Shown: positions 1 to 9,071, numbered from the stretch's first letter. The stretch: DNA of 64,000 bases from Algoriphagus sp. (GCA_018336015.1 JAGXQZ010000001.1:31144-95143), one strand, 5' to 3'. Translations and numbers: made by a program. Notes: generated by a model from the letters alone, not told the origin.

Positions 1-15
1 ATCCGAAAGACAGAC

Positions 16-2478
16 TCAGAATTCTTTTTCTCCAAACTCACTTTTGACAAACTTAGATCGGTTTTTAGAACCGTTGATTGTGTAGGATAAGTTCACGATC
101 AGCATATCCACTTCATAAATGTAATTGGTGGTGGTGTAGAAATCTCTTGGTCGGAAAGTAGTGATTCGCTGTTCATTGGACCTTAATAGTCCAAGATCCA
201 TGTTTAGCCACTGCAAATTCAAGGAGAGTCGATTGTCCAAGAAGGACTTTTTCACATTGAGCGATGGCTGATAAAATCTAGAATCCTCACCCTGGGCTGT
301 TACCCGGTTGGAAAGGTAGTTAAAGGTAAATTGGGTAGTCAGGGTAGGAGAAAGGGTCACAGTGGTGTTGAAGTTTATGGAGTACACCCATGACGATTGA
401 TTGATTGGACGATTGTCAAAATCTCCTTTAATCGAATATCGGTACACATTTCCTCCAAAAAATCCCTTCCATTTTTGGGTAAAGAATAATTCACTACCCA
501 TTTCCAAACCCACTGATTGCCCGATTCCCACATTGGAATAGATTCGATTCAGGATAGAGTCATTGTAGACCGTATTGACGCGATTTACCAGATTTTTGAC
601 GCGGGTGTAATAGGCCGTGGCAAAGAAGCTGTTGTCTTTCCAGGTTTTGATCATTCCTCCCTCGAGTTGGTCGATAAACTCCGGAAGTACGTTTGGATCG
701 CCTTGTTCAAGGGTTTCACTGTGTTCTCTTTCGGGAAAAGGATTCATTTTGAAAGTCGTCTCCCGCTCCACTCGCTGACTAAAATTCAACTTCCATGTCA
801 GGTCTTCTTTTGCTTGGTAAGCCAGATTTCCCGAGAAAAATGGCCGGATGTAATTGTATTGGTAAAGCGTGTCGATGGTGTTTCTTTTATCCTGAAGCTG
901 AAAATCACGGTTCATGAATTCTACACGCACACCAACTCCGTAGCTCCATTTTTTGATGGATTTGTTGAGTTGAAGATATCCTGAGTGGATCAAGCGATTG
1001 AGATTGACCTCGCTTGAAAACTCAGGAACAAGCTCAAAAAGGCCAGTTTCATTGTTTTTCCTTTCGTAGAAAAAGTCTCCCACGTGATTGAGGTAGCGAA
1101 ACTGATATCCAGCCTGAAGCTGACCAATGCTCAAGGGTTTGAAGGTGTAGTCCAAATTCCAGCGGACCCCATTGAGCGGATTGTCGTTGGTATTGTATTC
1201 ATCCTGATACACGAAGCTTAAATTTGGATAGCCCAAGTTTCGGTTGATGGTGGGACCACCAAGCATGGTGTACTCATAGAGAAAGGACGAGGAAAGTTTG
1301 GCTTTCGACCCAAACGTGTGGTTGTAATCCAAACTTCCTAGGACAAAGTCGCCTCGGCGATTTTGGTCGTTAGCATTAAAATATTGGAAAGGAGGAGTTC
1401 GCTGTCCGTTGACAACCCGATGATTGTCAAAGTAAAGGATATCGGCCGTTCTCACTCGGTCTCTCACACCTGCATAGAATCCTAGGGTAAAATTAGTATT
1501 GGCACTTGGAGTATATCCCAAGGTAAATCGACCGGAATAATTGAGTTCGTTGATACTTCGCTCCCCATTAGATGGAAAGTGTGTCTCCGTATCTCCACTA
1601 TAAGTGATGACATTGCCCACCCTTCTTCCGGATTGATCGTTTCGCTGATAGCTGCCTCCGAGGGAGATATCCCATTTGTCCTTGACATAGTTTAGATTGA
1701 AGTCGCTCCCGTAGCGTTTTTGGGATTCGGCATTGTCATAATTTTCGATAGACGGAAGGCCAGCTCGAGTGTTGACTTGGAGGAATAGGCCAACTGTGGA
1801 ACCTTTGGAAGTGGTGATGTTGATGATCCCGGCTTTGCCTTCCGAATCGTACTGGGCAGAAGGAGAGGAGATCCACTCTACTTTTTCGATGGCATTGGCC
1901 GGTAGCTGTCCAAGTATGCCTACGGGATCACCCTGTACGGGCTTTCCGTTGATCATCACGACGAACCCAGAGCTTCCTCGGATTGCCACTTGTCCCTCTG
2001 CATTGATACTCACACCTGGGAGATTTCGGAGTACATCGGTGGCAGTTCCACCTTTGGAAGACTCGAAATTATCAGCTGAGAAGCTTTGTTTCTGTGTTTG
2101 AAAATCTGTTGAGATTCGCTGTCCTTGCACCTCTACTCCTTGTAGTTCCTGGAGATCAGAACTGAGAAAAATGGGTTCCAAAGCCTTTTTTTCATTTTTG
2201 GAAAGTTGGATGCTGCTTATGATTAAGGTTTTATACCCTAAAAAACTAGCCATCGCGTAATATGAACCCTGAGGCAGATTGTCTATTAAAAACTTTCCTT
2301 CCGCATCAGTGATCCCACCGTTTAGAAGGGTACTGTCCGAACTCTTATATAAAGCCACCGAGGCAAACTCAATCGGTTTTTGAGAGGATTTATCTTTTAC
2401 CACACCTGATAATTGCCCTTGAGAAAACGCAATTTGGGAGAATAAACCAAGCGTAAAGAGGATAGAAAGTGCCTTCAT
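16..2478 (-). CDS. TonB-dependent receptor, outer-membrane beta-barrel (OMP_b-brl_3) family
   Basis: Protein of 820 residues. The start is set at the ATG whose complement is at 2476-2478, because it is followed at once by a signal peptide (MKALSILFTLGLFSQIAFSQ); an upstream in-frame start would add 16 residues that break it. Order of domains: a carboxypeptidase-regulatory-like beta-sandwich at about residues 22-100, a TonB plug at about 125-220 (DVLRNLPGVSI, then AIRGSSGFVVMINGKPV), then a long barrel rich in aromatic beta-strands. This architecture imports or binds a large substrate at the outer membrane using TonB energy. No SusD partner lies nearby, so a polysaccharide-utilisation role is not supported. 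It is divergent from a Crp-type regulator across 120 bp. Substrate unknown. Confidence 0.9.
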   Translation of the reverse strand: MKALSILFTLGLFSQIAFSQGQLSGVVKDKSSQKPIEFASVALYKSSDSTLLNGGITDAEGKFLIDNLPQGSYYAMASFLGYKTLIISSIQLSKNEKKALEPIFLSSDLQELQGVEVQGQRISTDFQTQKQSFSADNFESSKGGTATDVLRNLPGVSINAEGQVAIRGSSGFVVMINGKPVQGDPVGILGQLPANAIEKVEWISSPSAQYDSEGKAGIINITTSKGSTVGLFLQVNTRAGLPSIENYDNAESQKRYGSDFNLNYVKDKWDISLGGSYQRNDQSGRRVGNVITYSGDTETHFPSNGERSINELNYSGRFTLGYTPSANTNFTLGFYAGVRDRVRTADILYFDNHRVVNGQRTPPFQYFNANDQNRRGDFVLGSLDYNHTFGSKAKLSSSFLYEYTMLGGPTINRNLGYPNLSFVYQDEYNTNDNPLNGVRWNLDYTFKPLSIGQLQAGYQFRYLNHVGDFFYERKNNETGLFELVPEFSSEVNLNRLIHSGYLQLNKSIKKWSYGVGVRVEFMNRDFQLQDKRNTIDTLYQYNYIRPFFSGNLAYQAKEDLTWKLNFSQRVERETTFKMNPFPEREHSETLEQGDPNVLPEFIDQLEGGMIKTWKDNSFFATAYYTRVKNLVNRVNTVYNDSILNRIYSNVGIGQSVGLEMGSELFFTQKWKGFFGGNVYRYSIKGDFDNRPINQSSWVYSINFNTTVTLSPTLTTQFTFNYLSNRVTAQGEDSRFYQPSLNVKKSFLDNRLSLNLQWLNMDLGLLRSNEQRITTFRPRDFYTTTNYIYEVDMLIVNLSYTINGSKNRSKFVKSEFGEKEF

Positions 2479-2598
2479 TGCAGCCAAAATAGGGTTACTT
2501 TGATAAACACAAACTAGAAAATCCATGAAAGGCTTTTATCTACCAAAAGTTTAAATTCCATCCCTCTTCACTGAAGGATTTGCCTAAATTGGCTTTCT

Positions 2599-3174
2599 AT
2601 GGAATCAATGGACTCATTAGTATCCTTTTTAAAAAAGCTCCAGCCTATTTCATCGGAAGCAGAAACCGAATTGCTTGGCTTGTGTGAATTGAAAAACTAT
2701 GTAAAAAATGAAGAAATTCAGGCCATAGGAGCTACTTGCAAGACCATTTATTTTATGGTTTCGGGAGTAGGGAGGATTTATTATCTCAAAGACGGAGTTG
2801 AAGTGACAGAATATTTTGCTTTTCCCAATGAGCTGATCATCCGCGCCGAAAGCCTATTTACCCAAAGCCCAAGTAAAAAGGCTATTCAAGTTTTGGAAGA
2901 TTCCCAGGTGGTAGCTATTTCTGCCGATCCCCTGTTCCGCCTTTTTGAAAAGCATCATGAATTGGAGCGGCTTTTCCATAAATTGATCCAACAAGCTTAT
3001 GTAGAGACGCTTAAGCGGTTGGAAAATATCCAGTTTTTGACTGCCGAGGAGCGCTATGAAAAGTTGCTTGAAGAAAAACCCGAATTGATTCAAAAGATCC
3101 CGCTCAAACATGTGGCTTCTTTTTTGGGAATTACACAGGTGAGCTTGAGTAGAATTCGCGGGCAGAGAAGGTAG
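2599..3174 (+). CDS. Crp/Fnr-type transcriptional regulator
   Basis: Protein of 191 residues, the usual length for short Bacteroidetes Crp relatives. The N-terminal 120 residues form a cyclic-nucleotide-binding-type jelly roll (GVGRIYYLKDGVEVTEYF, then FPNELII). The C-terminus carries a compact winged helix ending in VASFLGITQVSLSRIRGQRR, the typical recognition-helix end of this group. The phosphate-binding cassette RxA/S of cAMP-binding Crp is not apparent, so it probably does not sense cAMP. It is divergent from the TonB receptor gene, a plausible target. Two candidate starts (residues 1 and 4) cannot be told apart. Confidence 0.88.
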   Translation: MESMDSLVSFLKKLQPISSEAETELLGLCELKNYVKNEEIQAIGATCKTIYFMVSGVGRIYYLKDGVEVTEYFAFPNELIIRAESLFTQSPSKKAIQVLEDSQVVAISADPLFRLFEKHHELERLFHKLIQQAYVETLKRLENIQFLTAEERYEKLLEEKPELIQKIPLKHVASFLGITQVSLSRIRGQRR

Positions 3175-3179
3175 TGATC

Positions 3180-3351
3180 AGTGTTCAGTCGCGGTTTGTC
3201 AGTATTCAGTCGCAGTATTCAGTCGCAGTGTTCAGTGTTCAGTCGGAGTGTGCAGTTTCTGGATACTGAGCTCTGATTACTAATCACTTACTTCTGATTA
3301 CTGGTTACTCAGTACTGATTACAGACCTCTGACCTCTGATTACTGAACACT
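3180..3351. repeat. Imperfect CAGT-rich repeats with inverted ends
   Basis: The gap between the Crp-type gene and the MFS gene is filled by near-repeats. AGTGTTCAGT occurs at 3180-3189, 3227-3236 and 3234-3243, with AGTATTCAGTCGC variants at 3201 and 3215. The complement ACTGAACACT lies at 3342-3351, after a run of CTGATTACT/CTGACCTCTGATTACT units. The whole could fold into a long imperfect hairpin. No ORF, transposase or regularly spaced repeat is present. It may be a dispersed non-coding element or act as a transcript end; that is inference. Confidence 0.65.
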
Positions 3352-3444
3352 AAACACTAACAACTCCGCGGTGAGTATTTTTTAACATATGTAAAAGCTT
3401 ACCGAATCTGAACAACTGACTTTTGTAGGGTAAATCAAAAACCC

Positions 3445-4653
3445 ATGGAAGCTCAACTCGGACTTCGACAAAACTGGAAGCAATTCTCCCTTTTAGTCTT
3501 GATTAATGCCTTTGTAGGCGGAATGATAGGGATGGAGCGCTCCATTTTCCCCGACTTTGCTTCTCAGGAATTTGGATTGGAATCACATGCCGCGATGCTT
3601 TCCTTTATTGTGGCATTTGGGCTGAGCAAGTCAGCTACCAATTACTTTTCTGGCCGATTTGCCAACCGATATGGTAGGAAAAACTTACTTCTATTCGGTT
3701 GGATGATGGTTTTACCAGTTCCATTACTACTCAATTTTGCCGAATCTTGGCCTTGGATTATTTTCTCCAACTTGCTCTTAGGGATTAGTCAAGGACTGAC
3801 TTGGAGCAGTACGGTGGTCATGAAGATTGACCTGGTGGGCGATAAAAACCGTGGTCTAGCCATGGGCTTGAATGAATTTGCCGGTTATTTGGCTGTAGGA
3901 TTAGCGGCGGTTTTTAGTGCATATTTAGCATCAGAATACGGAATGAGACCGATACCCTTCTGGGTAATGATGACCATTGCTCTGATCGGTTTTTTACTTT
4001 CCTTTCTTGTAAGAGATACTCGGATTTTTGTCAAAGCTGAAGCAAAGTCAAATGAATTGCATCAAGCCAAAGGAGTCTTTTGGAATACTACCTTCAAAGA
4101 CAAAACCCTTAGCTCAGTTACTCAGGCGGGATTGGTTAATAATCTAAACGATGGAATGATTTGGGGACTATTGCCAGTATTGTTGATTTCAAAGGGATTT
4201 GAATTGGAAGAAATTGGAAAGATTGCATCGATTTATCCAATCGTTTGGGGAGTTGGTCAGTTGGTGACGGGTAAAATGGCCGACTATTATTCCAAGAAGC
4301 GAATGCTTTTCTGGGGCATGTTGGTTCAAGGATTGGCTATTTTAGGATTGATTTGGTCAGATTCATATTTCGCTTTCACATTTCTTTCGGTAATTCTTGG
4401 TCTGGGTACAGCGGTAGTTTATCCCACTTTTTTGACGGCAATCGCAGCAGGCTGTCATCCGATCCAGCGTGCGGAGAGTTTGGGAACCTTCCGGTTTTGG
4501 AGAGATTTGGGATATGCAGTTGGAGCCCTGATTTCAGGAGTGTTGGCTGATCAATTTGGAATCTATGTGGCTGTTGGGTTTATTGGAATAGTGACATTGA
4601 TTTCATCCTCCGTGATTGGTTTTAGGATGCCATCTCAAGAAAAGAGGTTCTAA
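3445..4653 (+). CDS. MFS transporter
   Basis: Protein of 402 residues with about 12 hydrophobic segments in two six-helix halves, typical of the major facilitator superfamily. The helix 2-3 loop reads FANRYGRKNLLLFG, a clear form of the family signature G-x-x-x-D/N-R-x-G-R-[RK], and the second half repeats it as GKMADYYSKKRMLFWG. It is an inner-membrane secondary transporter. The sequence RFWRDLGYAVGALISG in the C-terminal half resembles drug/sugar efflux MFS proteins, but no substrate can be read. It stands alone on the plus strand between the repeat region and a small lipoprotein gene. Confidence 0.88.
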   Translation: MEAQLGLRQNWKQFSLLVLINAFVGGMIGMERSIFPDFASQEFGLESHAAMLSFIVAFGLSKSATNYFSGRFANRYGRKNLLLFGWMMVLPVPLLLNFAESWPWIIFSNLLLGISQGLTWSSTVVMKIDLVGDKNRGLAMGLNEFAGYLAVGLAAVFSAYLASEYGMRPIPFWVMMTIALIGFLLSFLVRDTRIFVKAEAKSNELHQAKGVFWNTTFKDKTLSSVTQAGLVNNLNDGMIWGLLPVLLISKGFELEEIGKIASIYPIVWGVGQLVTGKMADYYSKKRMLFWGMLVQGLAILGLIWSDSYFAFTFLSVILGLGTAVVYPTFLTAIAAGCHPIQRAESLGTFRFWRDLGYAVGALISGVLADQFGIYVAVGFIGIVTLISSSVIGFRMPSQEKRF

Positions 4654-4680
4654 AATGACAAGCTTTTAATTGATAATCCG

Positions 4681-4688
4681 TAAATTTG
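4681..4688 (+). promoter_or_regulatory. Candidate -7 box (TAAATTTG) before the small lipoprotein
   Basis: TAAATTTG matches the Bacteroidetes TANNTTTG -7 consensus and lies 29 bp before the ATG at 4718. No good TTTG -33 element is found 19 bp upstream, so the call rests on half a promoter. Confidence 0.3.
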
Positions 4689-4717
4689 AACATCAATCAC
4701 TTCAACCTTATCACATC

Positions 4718-4927
4718 ATGAGAAAATTTAGATTTACCATTGCCAGTCTAATGATTGTTGGATTTCTATCTGCTACGCTTTTCACTTCTTGCGGAGGTAA
4801 AAAAGAAGAAGCAGCTGAAGAGGCTACAGAACAAGCTGAGCATCCTACAGAGGGTGGCGAGCATCCAGCAGGTGGTGAGCATCCAGCTGCAGACAGTACT
4901 GCTGCGGATAGTGCTGCTGCTCAGTAA
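4718..4927 (+). CDS. Small secreted lipoprotein with EHP repeats
   Basis: Protein of 69 residues. The start is the ATG at 4718, since it opens a lipoprotein signal peptide (MRKFRFTIASLMIVGF) ending in the lipobox F-T-S-C25; an upstream in-frame ATG at 4670 would bury it. After the cysteine come GGKKEE, an acidic alanine-rich stretch, three GGEHP/AEHP units, and a D-S-T/A-A-A tail. It has no recognisable domain and looks like a disordered, surface-anchored chain; the His/Glu pairs might bind metal weakly (inference). A strong terminator follows 14 bp after the stop codon. Confidence 0.7.
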   Translation: MRKFRFTIASLMIVGFLSATLFTSCGGKKEEAAEEATEQAEHPTEGGEHPAGGEHPAADSTAADSAAAQ

Positions 4928-4940
4928 GTCAGAAGTAAAA

Positions 4941-4979
4941 AAAGAGGCCCGATTTACAAAATCGGGCCTCTTTTTTTTG
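4941..4979. terminator. Bidirectional rho-independent terminator
   Basis: Perfect 15-bp stem AAAGAGGCCCGATTT (4941-4955) with its complement at 4959-4973, three-base loop, T-run on both strands. It separates the converging lipoprotein and transglutaminase genes and can serve both. Confidence 0.92.
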
Positions 4980-4988
4980 TTCTTTATT

Positions 4989-6323
4989 TTAGGATTTTCT
5001 TTGGAAAGTAAAAATAGTAGGAGCTTTGACTTCCTTACCGTCAATCTCCAAATAAGGATAAGCTAAAAAATTAATGGGTCCTTGAGATGGGCCGGGATTG
5101 AGTTCCAAATCTCGTCCTCTGGTAAATTCAATTCGATTTGCCGGATGTCTTCCAAAATAATAAGTGGCCAAGGCTGTGTATTTATTGGCTTCGGAGATAT
5201 CAACAGGCCACCATTTGCCATCAGCATAGAACTCCGCCCAGCAATGGTATCCGTCGATCCCTCCTTCATTGCGATCAGATGGAATTGACGCTCCAATGGC
5301 AAAACGGGCAGGAATACCCACCGACCGTGCCAAGGAAATAAAGAAAGAGTGAAATTCAGAGCAATTTCCAGTTTTGGAATCACAGGCATAGTTGGAATCT
5401 CCACGTCCAAAGTCCCCAAATTTCATGTAGCGCATGTTGTCAATAATGTAATCGTATAGCGCGCGGGCTTGAACCAAGTGGGAATCATTGAGTTTTGCCC
5501 CCAAGGTTTCTTTGGCAATCTGCTCAAAACGACCGCCTTTTGGCATCAATTTGTTGGAAACTAGGTCAATTTTAGGATCCGGAGCAGGTGCCTCGTAAGG
5601 TGTTTTTTCACGTCGCTGCACGGCATAGGAAATCTCAATGGTTTTCCCGCTGTCTTCCGGTTTGAGCTCCAGATATAATACTTTGTTTCGGTTCACTTGA
5701 TCCAAGAGTTGACTGGATTTTCCGGGGACTTTCATGTCCAACAGCTGCACTTCCTGAAAATCATCTGAAAGTGCGATGGGAATCCATATCTCTGCTTTTT
5801 CCTTTAACTCAGGAATATTCACAGTATAGTAAAATTCAAAATTGTCCTTTCCCTCAATGACACCGAGGAGATTATTGTCAGCTTGTTCGAGTGGCATTCT
5901 GTACCAGGTTTTATCTTCTTTTTGTTTCCAACTGTAAAATGGCTTTCCGTTCAGTTTGTGCACAGTGGTCTGAGTCACCGTCATTTCACCGGGTTTTCCT
6001 TCCATGAAAAAATCCACGTCATATACGTCGCCCTTTTCATCCACTAAATCCACACAGGCAAAATGACTGTCAGGGCCAAGGTTAGAAAGGTATTCGGTGT
6101 GAACCCGTACCAGTTTCATCCGGAGGTCATGGTTTTCATCTTTTACCGGAAAAACACCTCCATTTTCAGCGGTTTTTTGATCGATGAAGGATTTGATTCC
6201 GGCTTCGATTTCGGCGATTTCAATTTTGGGACCGGAAATTATGGCTTTTTCCTCTTTTTCTTTTTGAGGAGCAGCGCAGGAGAAAAGCAGTGCGAACAGT
6301 CCGTAGGAAAAGATTTTTTTCAT
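4989..6323 (-). CDS. Transglutaminase-like lipoprotein
   Basis: Protein of 444 residues with a lipoprotein signal (MKKIFSYGLFALLFS then C16). Residues about 285-385 form a transglutaminase-core domain with the expected triad: Cys321 in GNCSEFHSFF, His360 in GYHCWAEFY, Asp375 in WWPVDIS. The N-terminal 230 residues are a beta-rich region with no family I can name. Such bacterial proteins are mostly periplasmic or surface proteases/amidases rather than cross-linking enzymes; the actual reaction is not known. The gene follows madM by 9 bp and probably shares the malonate-operon transcript, though no functional link is obvious. Confidence 0.85.
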   Translation of the reverse strand: MKKIFSYGLFALLFSCAAPQKEKEEKAIISGPKIEIAEIEAGIKSFIDQKTAENGGVFPVKDENHDLRMKLVRVHTEYLSNLGPDSHFACVDLVDEKGDVYDVDFFMEGKPGEMTVTQTTVHKLNGKPFYSWKQKEDKTWYRMPLEQADNNLLGVIEGKDNFEFYYTVNIPELKEKAEIWIPIALSDDFQEVQLLDMKVPGKSSQLLDQVNRNKVLYLELKPEDSGKTIEISYAVQRREKTPYEAPAPDPKIDLVSNKLMPKGGRFEQIAKETLGAKLNDSHLVQARALYDYIIDNMRYMKFGDFGRGDSNYACDSKTGNCSEFHSFFISLARSVGIPARFAIGASIPSDRNEGGIDGYHCWAEFYADGKWWPVDISEANKYTALATYYFGRHPANRIEFTRGRDLELNPGPSQGPINFLAYPYLEIDGKEVKAPTIFTFQRKS

Positions 6324-6332
6324 AGTGAGTTT

Positions 6333-7103
6333 TCAGCTTAATAGCCAATTTAATATCAAATAAAAGAGGGAAGGACACACCAAACAACCCAAACCCGTGT
6401 AAAAGGTTGCTGTGACTGCCCCATAAGGAACTAATTTGGGATCTGTGGCTGCAAGTCCTGCCGCCACTCCGCTGGATGTACCCATGATTCCTCCAAATGC
6501 CATGGCTGCACCCGGAGAATCTAGGCCTATTTTTTTGGCAAGAATAGGTGTGAAAATCGTCACCGCGATGGTTTTAACCACGCCCGAACCAATACTAAGG
6601 GCAATCACTTCCGAACTCGCACCGATTGCTCCACCTGTAACCGGCCCTACGATATAGGTGCATGCACCGGCCCCAATCGTACACAAGCTTACTGCATCCC
6701 GATACCCCATCAACCAAGCCAAAGCAACACCTCCAAGGAAAAATACACCGATACCGAAGACCAAGGAAATCATTCCTATCCATCCGCTTTTTCGGATTAA
6801 GAAAAAACTTGCACCAGAGGCAGTCGCTACGATGGCAAAATCCCGGAACATAGAGCCGCCAAGCAGTGAAAGGCCTTGAAAAAGCTTTAAATCTGCTAAT
6901 CCTTTTTCCCCATCTCCTAATAATCCTCCTAAATAACCGAATACCAAGGCCAAGAAAATAGCGATGGCTGATCCAGGTATCCTGGAAGCCAAGACTTTTT
7001 TGGAAAATACATCTGTAATCCAAGTCAATAGTCCAACCAGAAGGAAGGCGACAATCAAGCCGTTTTTGTCGATCAATTTTAGCAGTTCCTCCATTTCAGT
7101 CAA
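6333..7103 (-). CDS. madM: Malonate transporter, MadM subunit
   Basis: Protein of 256 residues, the usual MadM length, with about 8-9 membrane helices. It carries the glycine-rich segments GAGACTYIVGPVTGGAIGASSEVIALSIGSG (positions about 141-171) and GGIMGTSSGVAAGLAATDP typical of MadM. With MadL it forms the two-subunit malonate:Na+ (or H+) symporter first described in Malonomonas rubra. It overlaps madL by 8 bp if the first Met is used; the Met at residue 4 would leave 1 bp. The pair directly follows a malonyl-CoA synthetase gene, which strongly supports malonate as substrate. Confidence 0.87.
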   Translation of the reverse strand: MTEMEELLKLIDKNGLIVAFLLVGLLTWITDVFSKKVLASRIPGSAIAIFLALVFGYLGGLLGDGEKGLADLKLFQGLSLLGGSMFRDFAIVATASGASFFLIRKSGWIGMISLVFGIGVFFLGGVALAWLMGYRDAVSLCTIGAGACTYIVGPVTGGAIGASSEVIALSIGSGVVKTIAVTIFTPILAKKIGLDSPGAAMAFGGIMGTSSGVAAGLAATDPKLVPYGAVTATFYTGLGCLVCPSLFYLILNWLLS

Positions 7104-7452
7104 ACTTCACGGATTTGATCAATACCTTAAAAACCCAAAAAGCAAGGAAAACCGGAATCGTCCCGGCCAAAATGGCTAATATTCCCGAGGAAAGGGCTGA
7201 TTTTACATTGAGGCTAGCAGCCATCGCAATGACTACAGGAATGTAAAGCTTATTCCAAAACTCAATTCCAAATTCCAACTCATCCTTCCACCATCCCTTC
7301 TTTACAAATCCTTCCTTTACCAAAATCAAAAATATCATGGCAAAACCCACACCTCCTACATTGGCATCAATGCCAAGAAGGGTGCCCAATAAATCACCCA
7401 TCCACATGCCAAGTAGAAAAGTGAATGAAAGTAAAGCGAGGCCTTTGATCAT
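7096..7452 (-). CDS. madL: Malonate transporter, MadL subunit
   Basis: Protein of 118 residues with four hydrophobic segments. The MadL hallmarks are visible: GLALLSFTFLLGMWMGDLLG at the start, then DANVGGVGFAMIFLILV, and a central WNKLYIPVVIAMAASLNV. MadL alone has no known activity; it works with MadM in the inner membrane. It sits 34 bp after the malonyl-CoA synthetase gene and overlaps madM, so all three are expected on one transcript. Confidence 0.87.
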   Translation of the reverse strand: MIKGLALLSFTFLLGMWMGDLLGTLLGIDANVGGVGFAMIFLILVKEGFVKKGWWKDELEFGIEFWNKLYIPVVIAMAASLNVKSALSSGILAILAGTIPVFLAFWVFKVLIKSVKFD

Positions 7453-7486
7453 AAATAGAGGCGAGTTTTAGGGAATTGACTGAAGG

Positions 7487-8968
7487 TTAAACAAAGAGTT
7501 TTTTGAGGTCGTTCTTGACGACTTTACCCATGGCATTGCGGGGAAGTTCGTCAAGGATAAGGTATTTCCTTGGAGTTTTATAGGCGGGCATTTGTTCTCT
7601 CATCCACTGGTTGAGGACTTGGCTGTTGATTTCTCCCAAAGGAATAAGCGCTGCTACTACTAATTCGCCCCATTCTTCATCAGGAACTCCCACTACGCTA
7701 CAGTCTTTGATCAGGGGATGCTTTCGCAAAACTTCTTCGATCTCCAAAGCAGATATTTTATAACCTCCTGATTTGATGATGTCGACTGAGTCTCTGCCCA
7801 AAATACGGTAATAGCCTTCCTCGACTATTGCAATGTCTCCGGTTTTGAACCAACCATCCGAAGTGAAAGTCTTGGCTGTGGCTTCTGCTTTACCCCAATA
7901 TTCTTTGAAAACAGACGGTCCTTTGATCTGTATTTCTCCGGGCTGACCTGCAGGTACTTCTTCATTTTTTTCATCGACCAATCTGGCTTGTACTTCCGGA
8001 AGAGGTTTTCCAATGAAGCCAGCTCTTCTTTCACCATCATACGGATTGCTTATTGCCATGCCGATTTCAGTCATGCCATAGCGCTCAAGCAGGTAATGCC
8101 CTGAGATTTTTTGCCAAGTTTCCATGACAGACACGGGCAAGGCGGCCGAACCTGAAACCATCAATCGGAAGCGCTTCATACACTCATGAAGCTGAATTTT
8201 CTCAGATTCTGAACGAGATTCAAATTCAGTCACCAACTTGAAATAGATGGTAGGTACTGCCATGAATACATTGATTTTTCCTTCAAGAAAAAGTTCAAAA
8301 ACCTGCTTGGCATCAAAAGGATGAAGAAAATGAACAGTAGCTCCCGCCCAAAGTGCACAAGACATCACATTGATGATGCCATGTACATGGTGGAGTGGGA
8401 GTAGGCATAGCGTGTAATCCTCTGCGGTCCATTTCCAAGCCTGAATCAGCGTGCTTACCTGAGATTCGATATTGGCATGCGTGGTCAATACGCCTTTGGG
8501 TAGGCTTGTCGTGCCAGAGGTGTAAAGGATCATGGCTCCACGGTCAGTGGATAGGTCAGGGAGAATTGTAGGAGAGATTGGTTTTTGAAGATCCATCAAG
8601 GTCAGCCACCTGAGATTTTTATCTAGCGCATACTCTTTCAGAATACCTTCATATTCTTGGCCTGCAATAATGATTTCTGCTTGAGTATCTTCGATGACGT
8701 AGGCCAGCGAGGGAAGAGGATAAGTAATGCAAAGTGGAACAGCTATACCTCCGGCTTTCCAGATTCCCCATTGCACGGCCGTGTAGTCAATCCCCGGAGT
8801 AACCATAAATGCCACACGCGCTTCGTTTAGGTCGGTTTTACCCTCTAAAAGGTGAGTAGCCACCTGTTGGCTGCGTAGCGTAAGTTCTTGATAATTATGT
8901 GCACCGAGTGAATCGATGATAGCTGTTTTTGAGGGGTTTAAAAGGGCTTGGGTAAATAGGCGAAGCAT
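7487..8968 (-). CDS. matB: Malonyl-CoA synthetase (MatB/ACSF3-like)
   Basis: An ANL-superfamily acyl-CoA ligase of 493 residues. The start is placed at the ATG complementary to 8966-8968, because the longer frame to 9115 runs back through a terminator and the upstream gene. Motifs: phosphate loop TSGTTSLPKG (150-159), A5 ERYGMTE (295-301), TGD (376-378), and catalytic Lys482 in RNAMGK. The segment EIGMAISNP...GERRAGFIGKPLPEV (301-326) is close to that of MatB and human ACSF3, where the arginines contact the malonate carboxylate. It should make malonyl-CoA from malonate, ATP and CoA. The adjacent MadLM genes supply the substrate. Confidence 0.85.
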   Translation of the reverse strand: MLRLFTQALLNPSKTAIIDSLGAHNYQELTLRSQQVATHLLEGKTDLNEARVAFMVTPGIDYTAVQWGIWKAGGIAVPLCITYPLPSLAYVIEDTQAEIIIAGQEYEGILKEYALDKNLRWLTLMDLQKPISPTILPDLSTDRGAMILYTSGTTSLPKGVLTTHANIESQVSTLIQAWKWTAEDYTLCLLPLHHVHGIINVMSCALWAGATVHFLHPFDAKQVFELFLEGKINVFMAVPTIYFKLVTEFESRSESEKIQLHECMKRFRLMVSGSAALPVSVMETWQKISGHYLLERYGMTEIGMAISNPYDGERRAGFIGKPLPEVQARLVDEKNEEVPAGQPGEIQIKGPSVFKEYWGKAEATAKTFTSDGWFKTGDIAIVEEGYYRILGRDSVDIIKSGGYKISALEIEEVLRKHPLIKDCSVVGVPDEEWGELVVAALIPLGEINSQVLNQWMREQMPAYKTPRKYLILDELPRNAMGKVVKNDLKKLFV

Positions 8969-9020
8969 GAATTCAGAATTTTGGGGAAGATAAAAAAACG
9001 CAGTGGATTCAGGCTTTCCA

Positions 9021-9050
9021 AAAATAAAAAAGCCTGATTCAATCAGGCTT
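9021..9050 (-). terminator. Rho-independent terminator for the gene at 9072
   Basis: Stem AAGCCTGA (9030-9037) with TCAGGCTT (9043-9050); on the minus strand it is followed by T6-A-T5. It separates the small secreted-protein gene from matB, so matB probably has its own promoter. Confidence 0.85.
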
Positions 9051-9071
9051 AAAGTGGGTGGAATTACTCCT

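Noticed and set aside
3180..3351. CRISPR array
   Set aside because: Repeats are short, uneven and overlapping without unique spacers, and no cas genes are present.
9019..9026. TANNTTTG-type -7 box for matB on the minus strand
   Set aside because: The match falls in the T-run of a terminator and no -33 element lies 19 bp away; probably chance.
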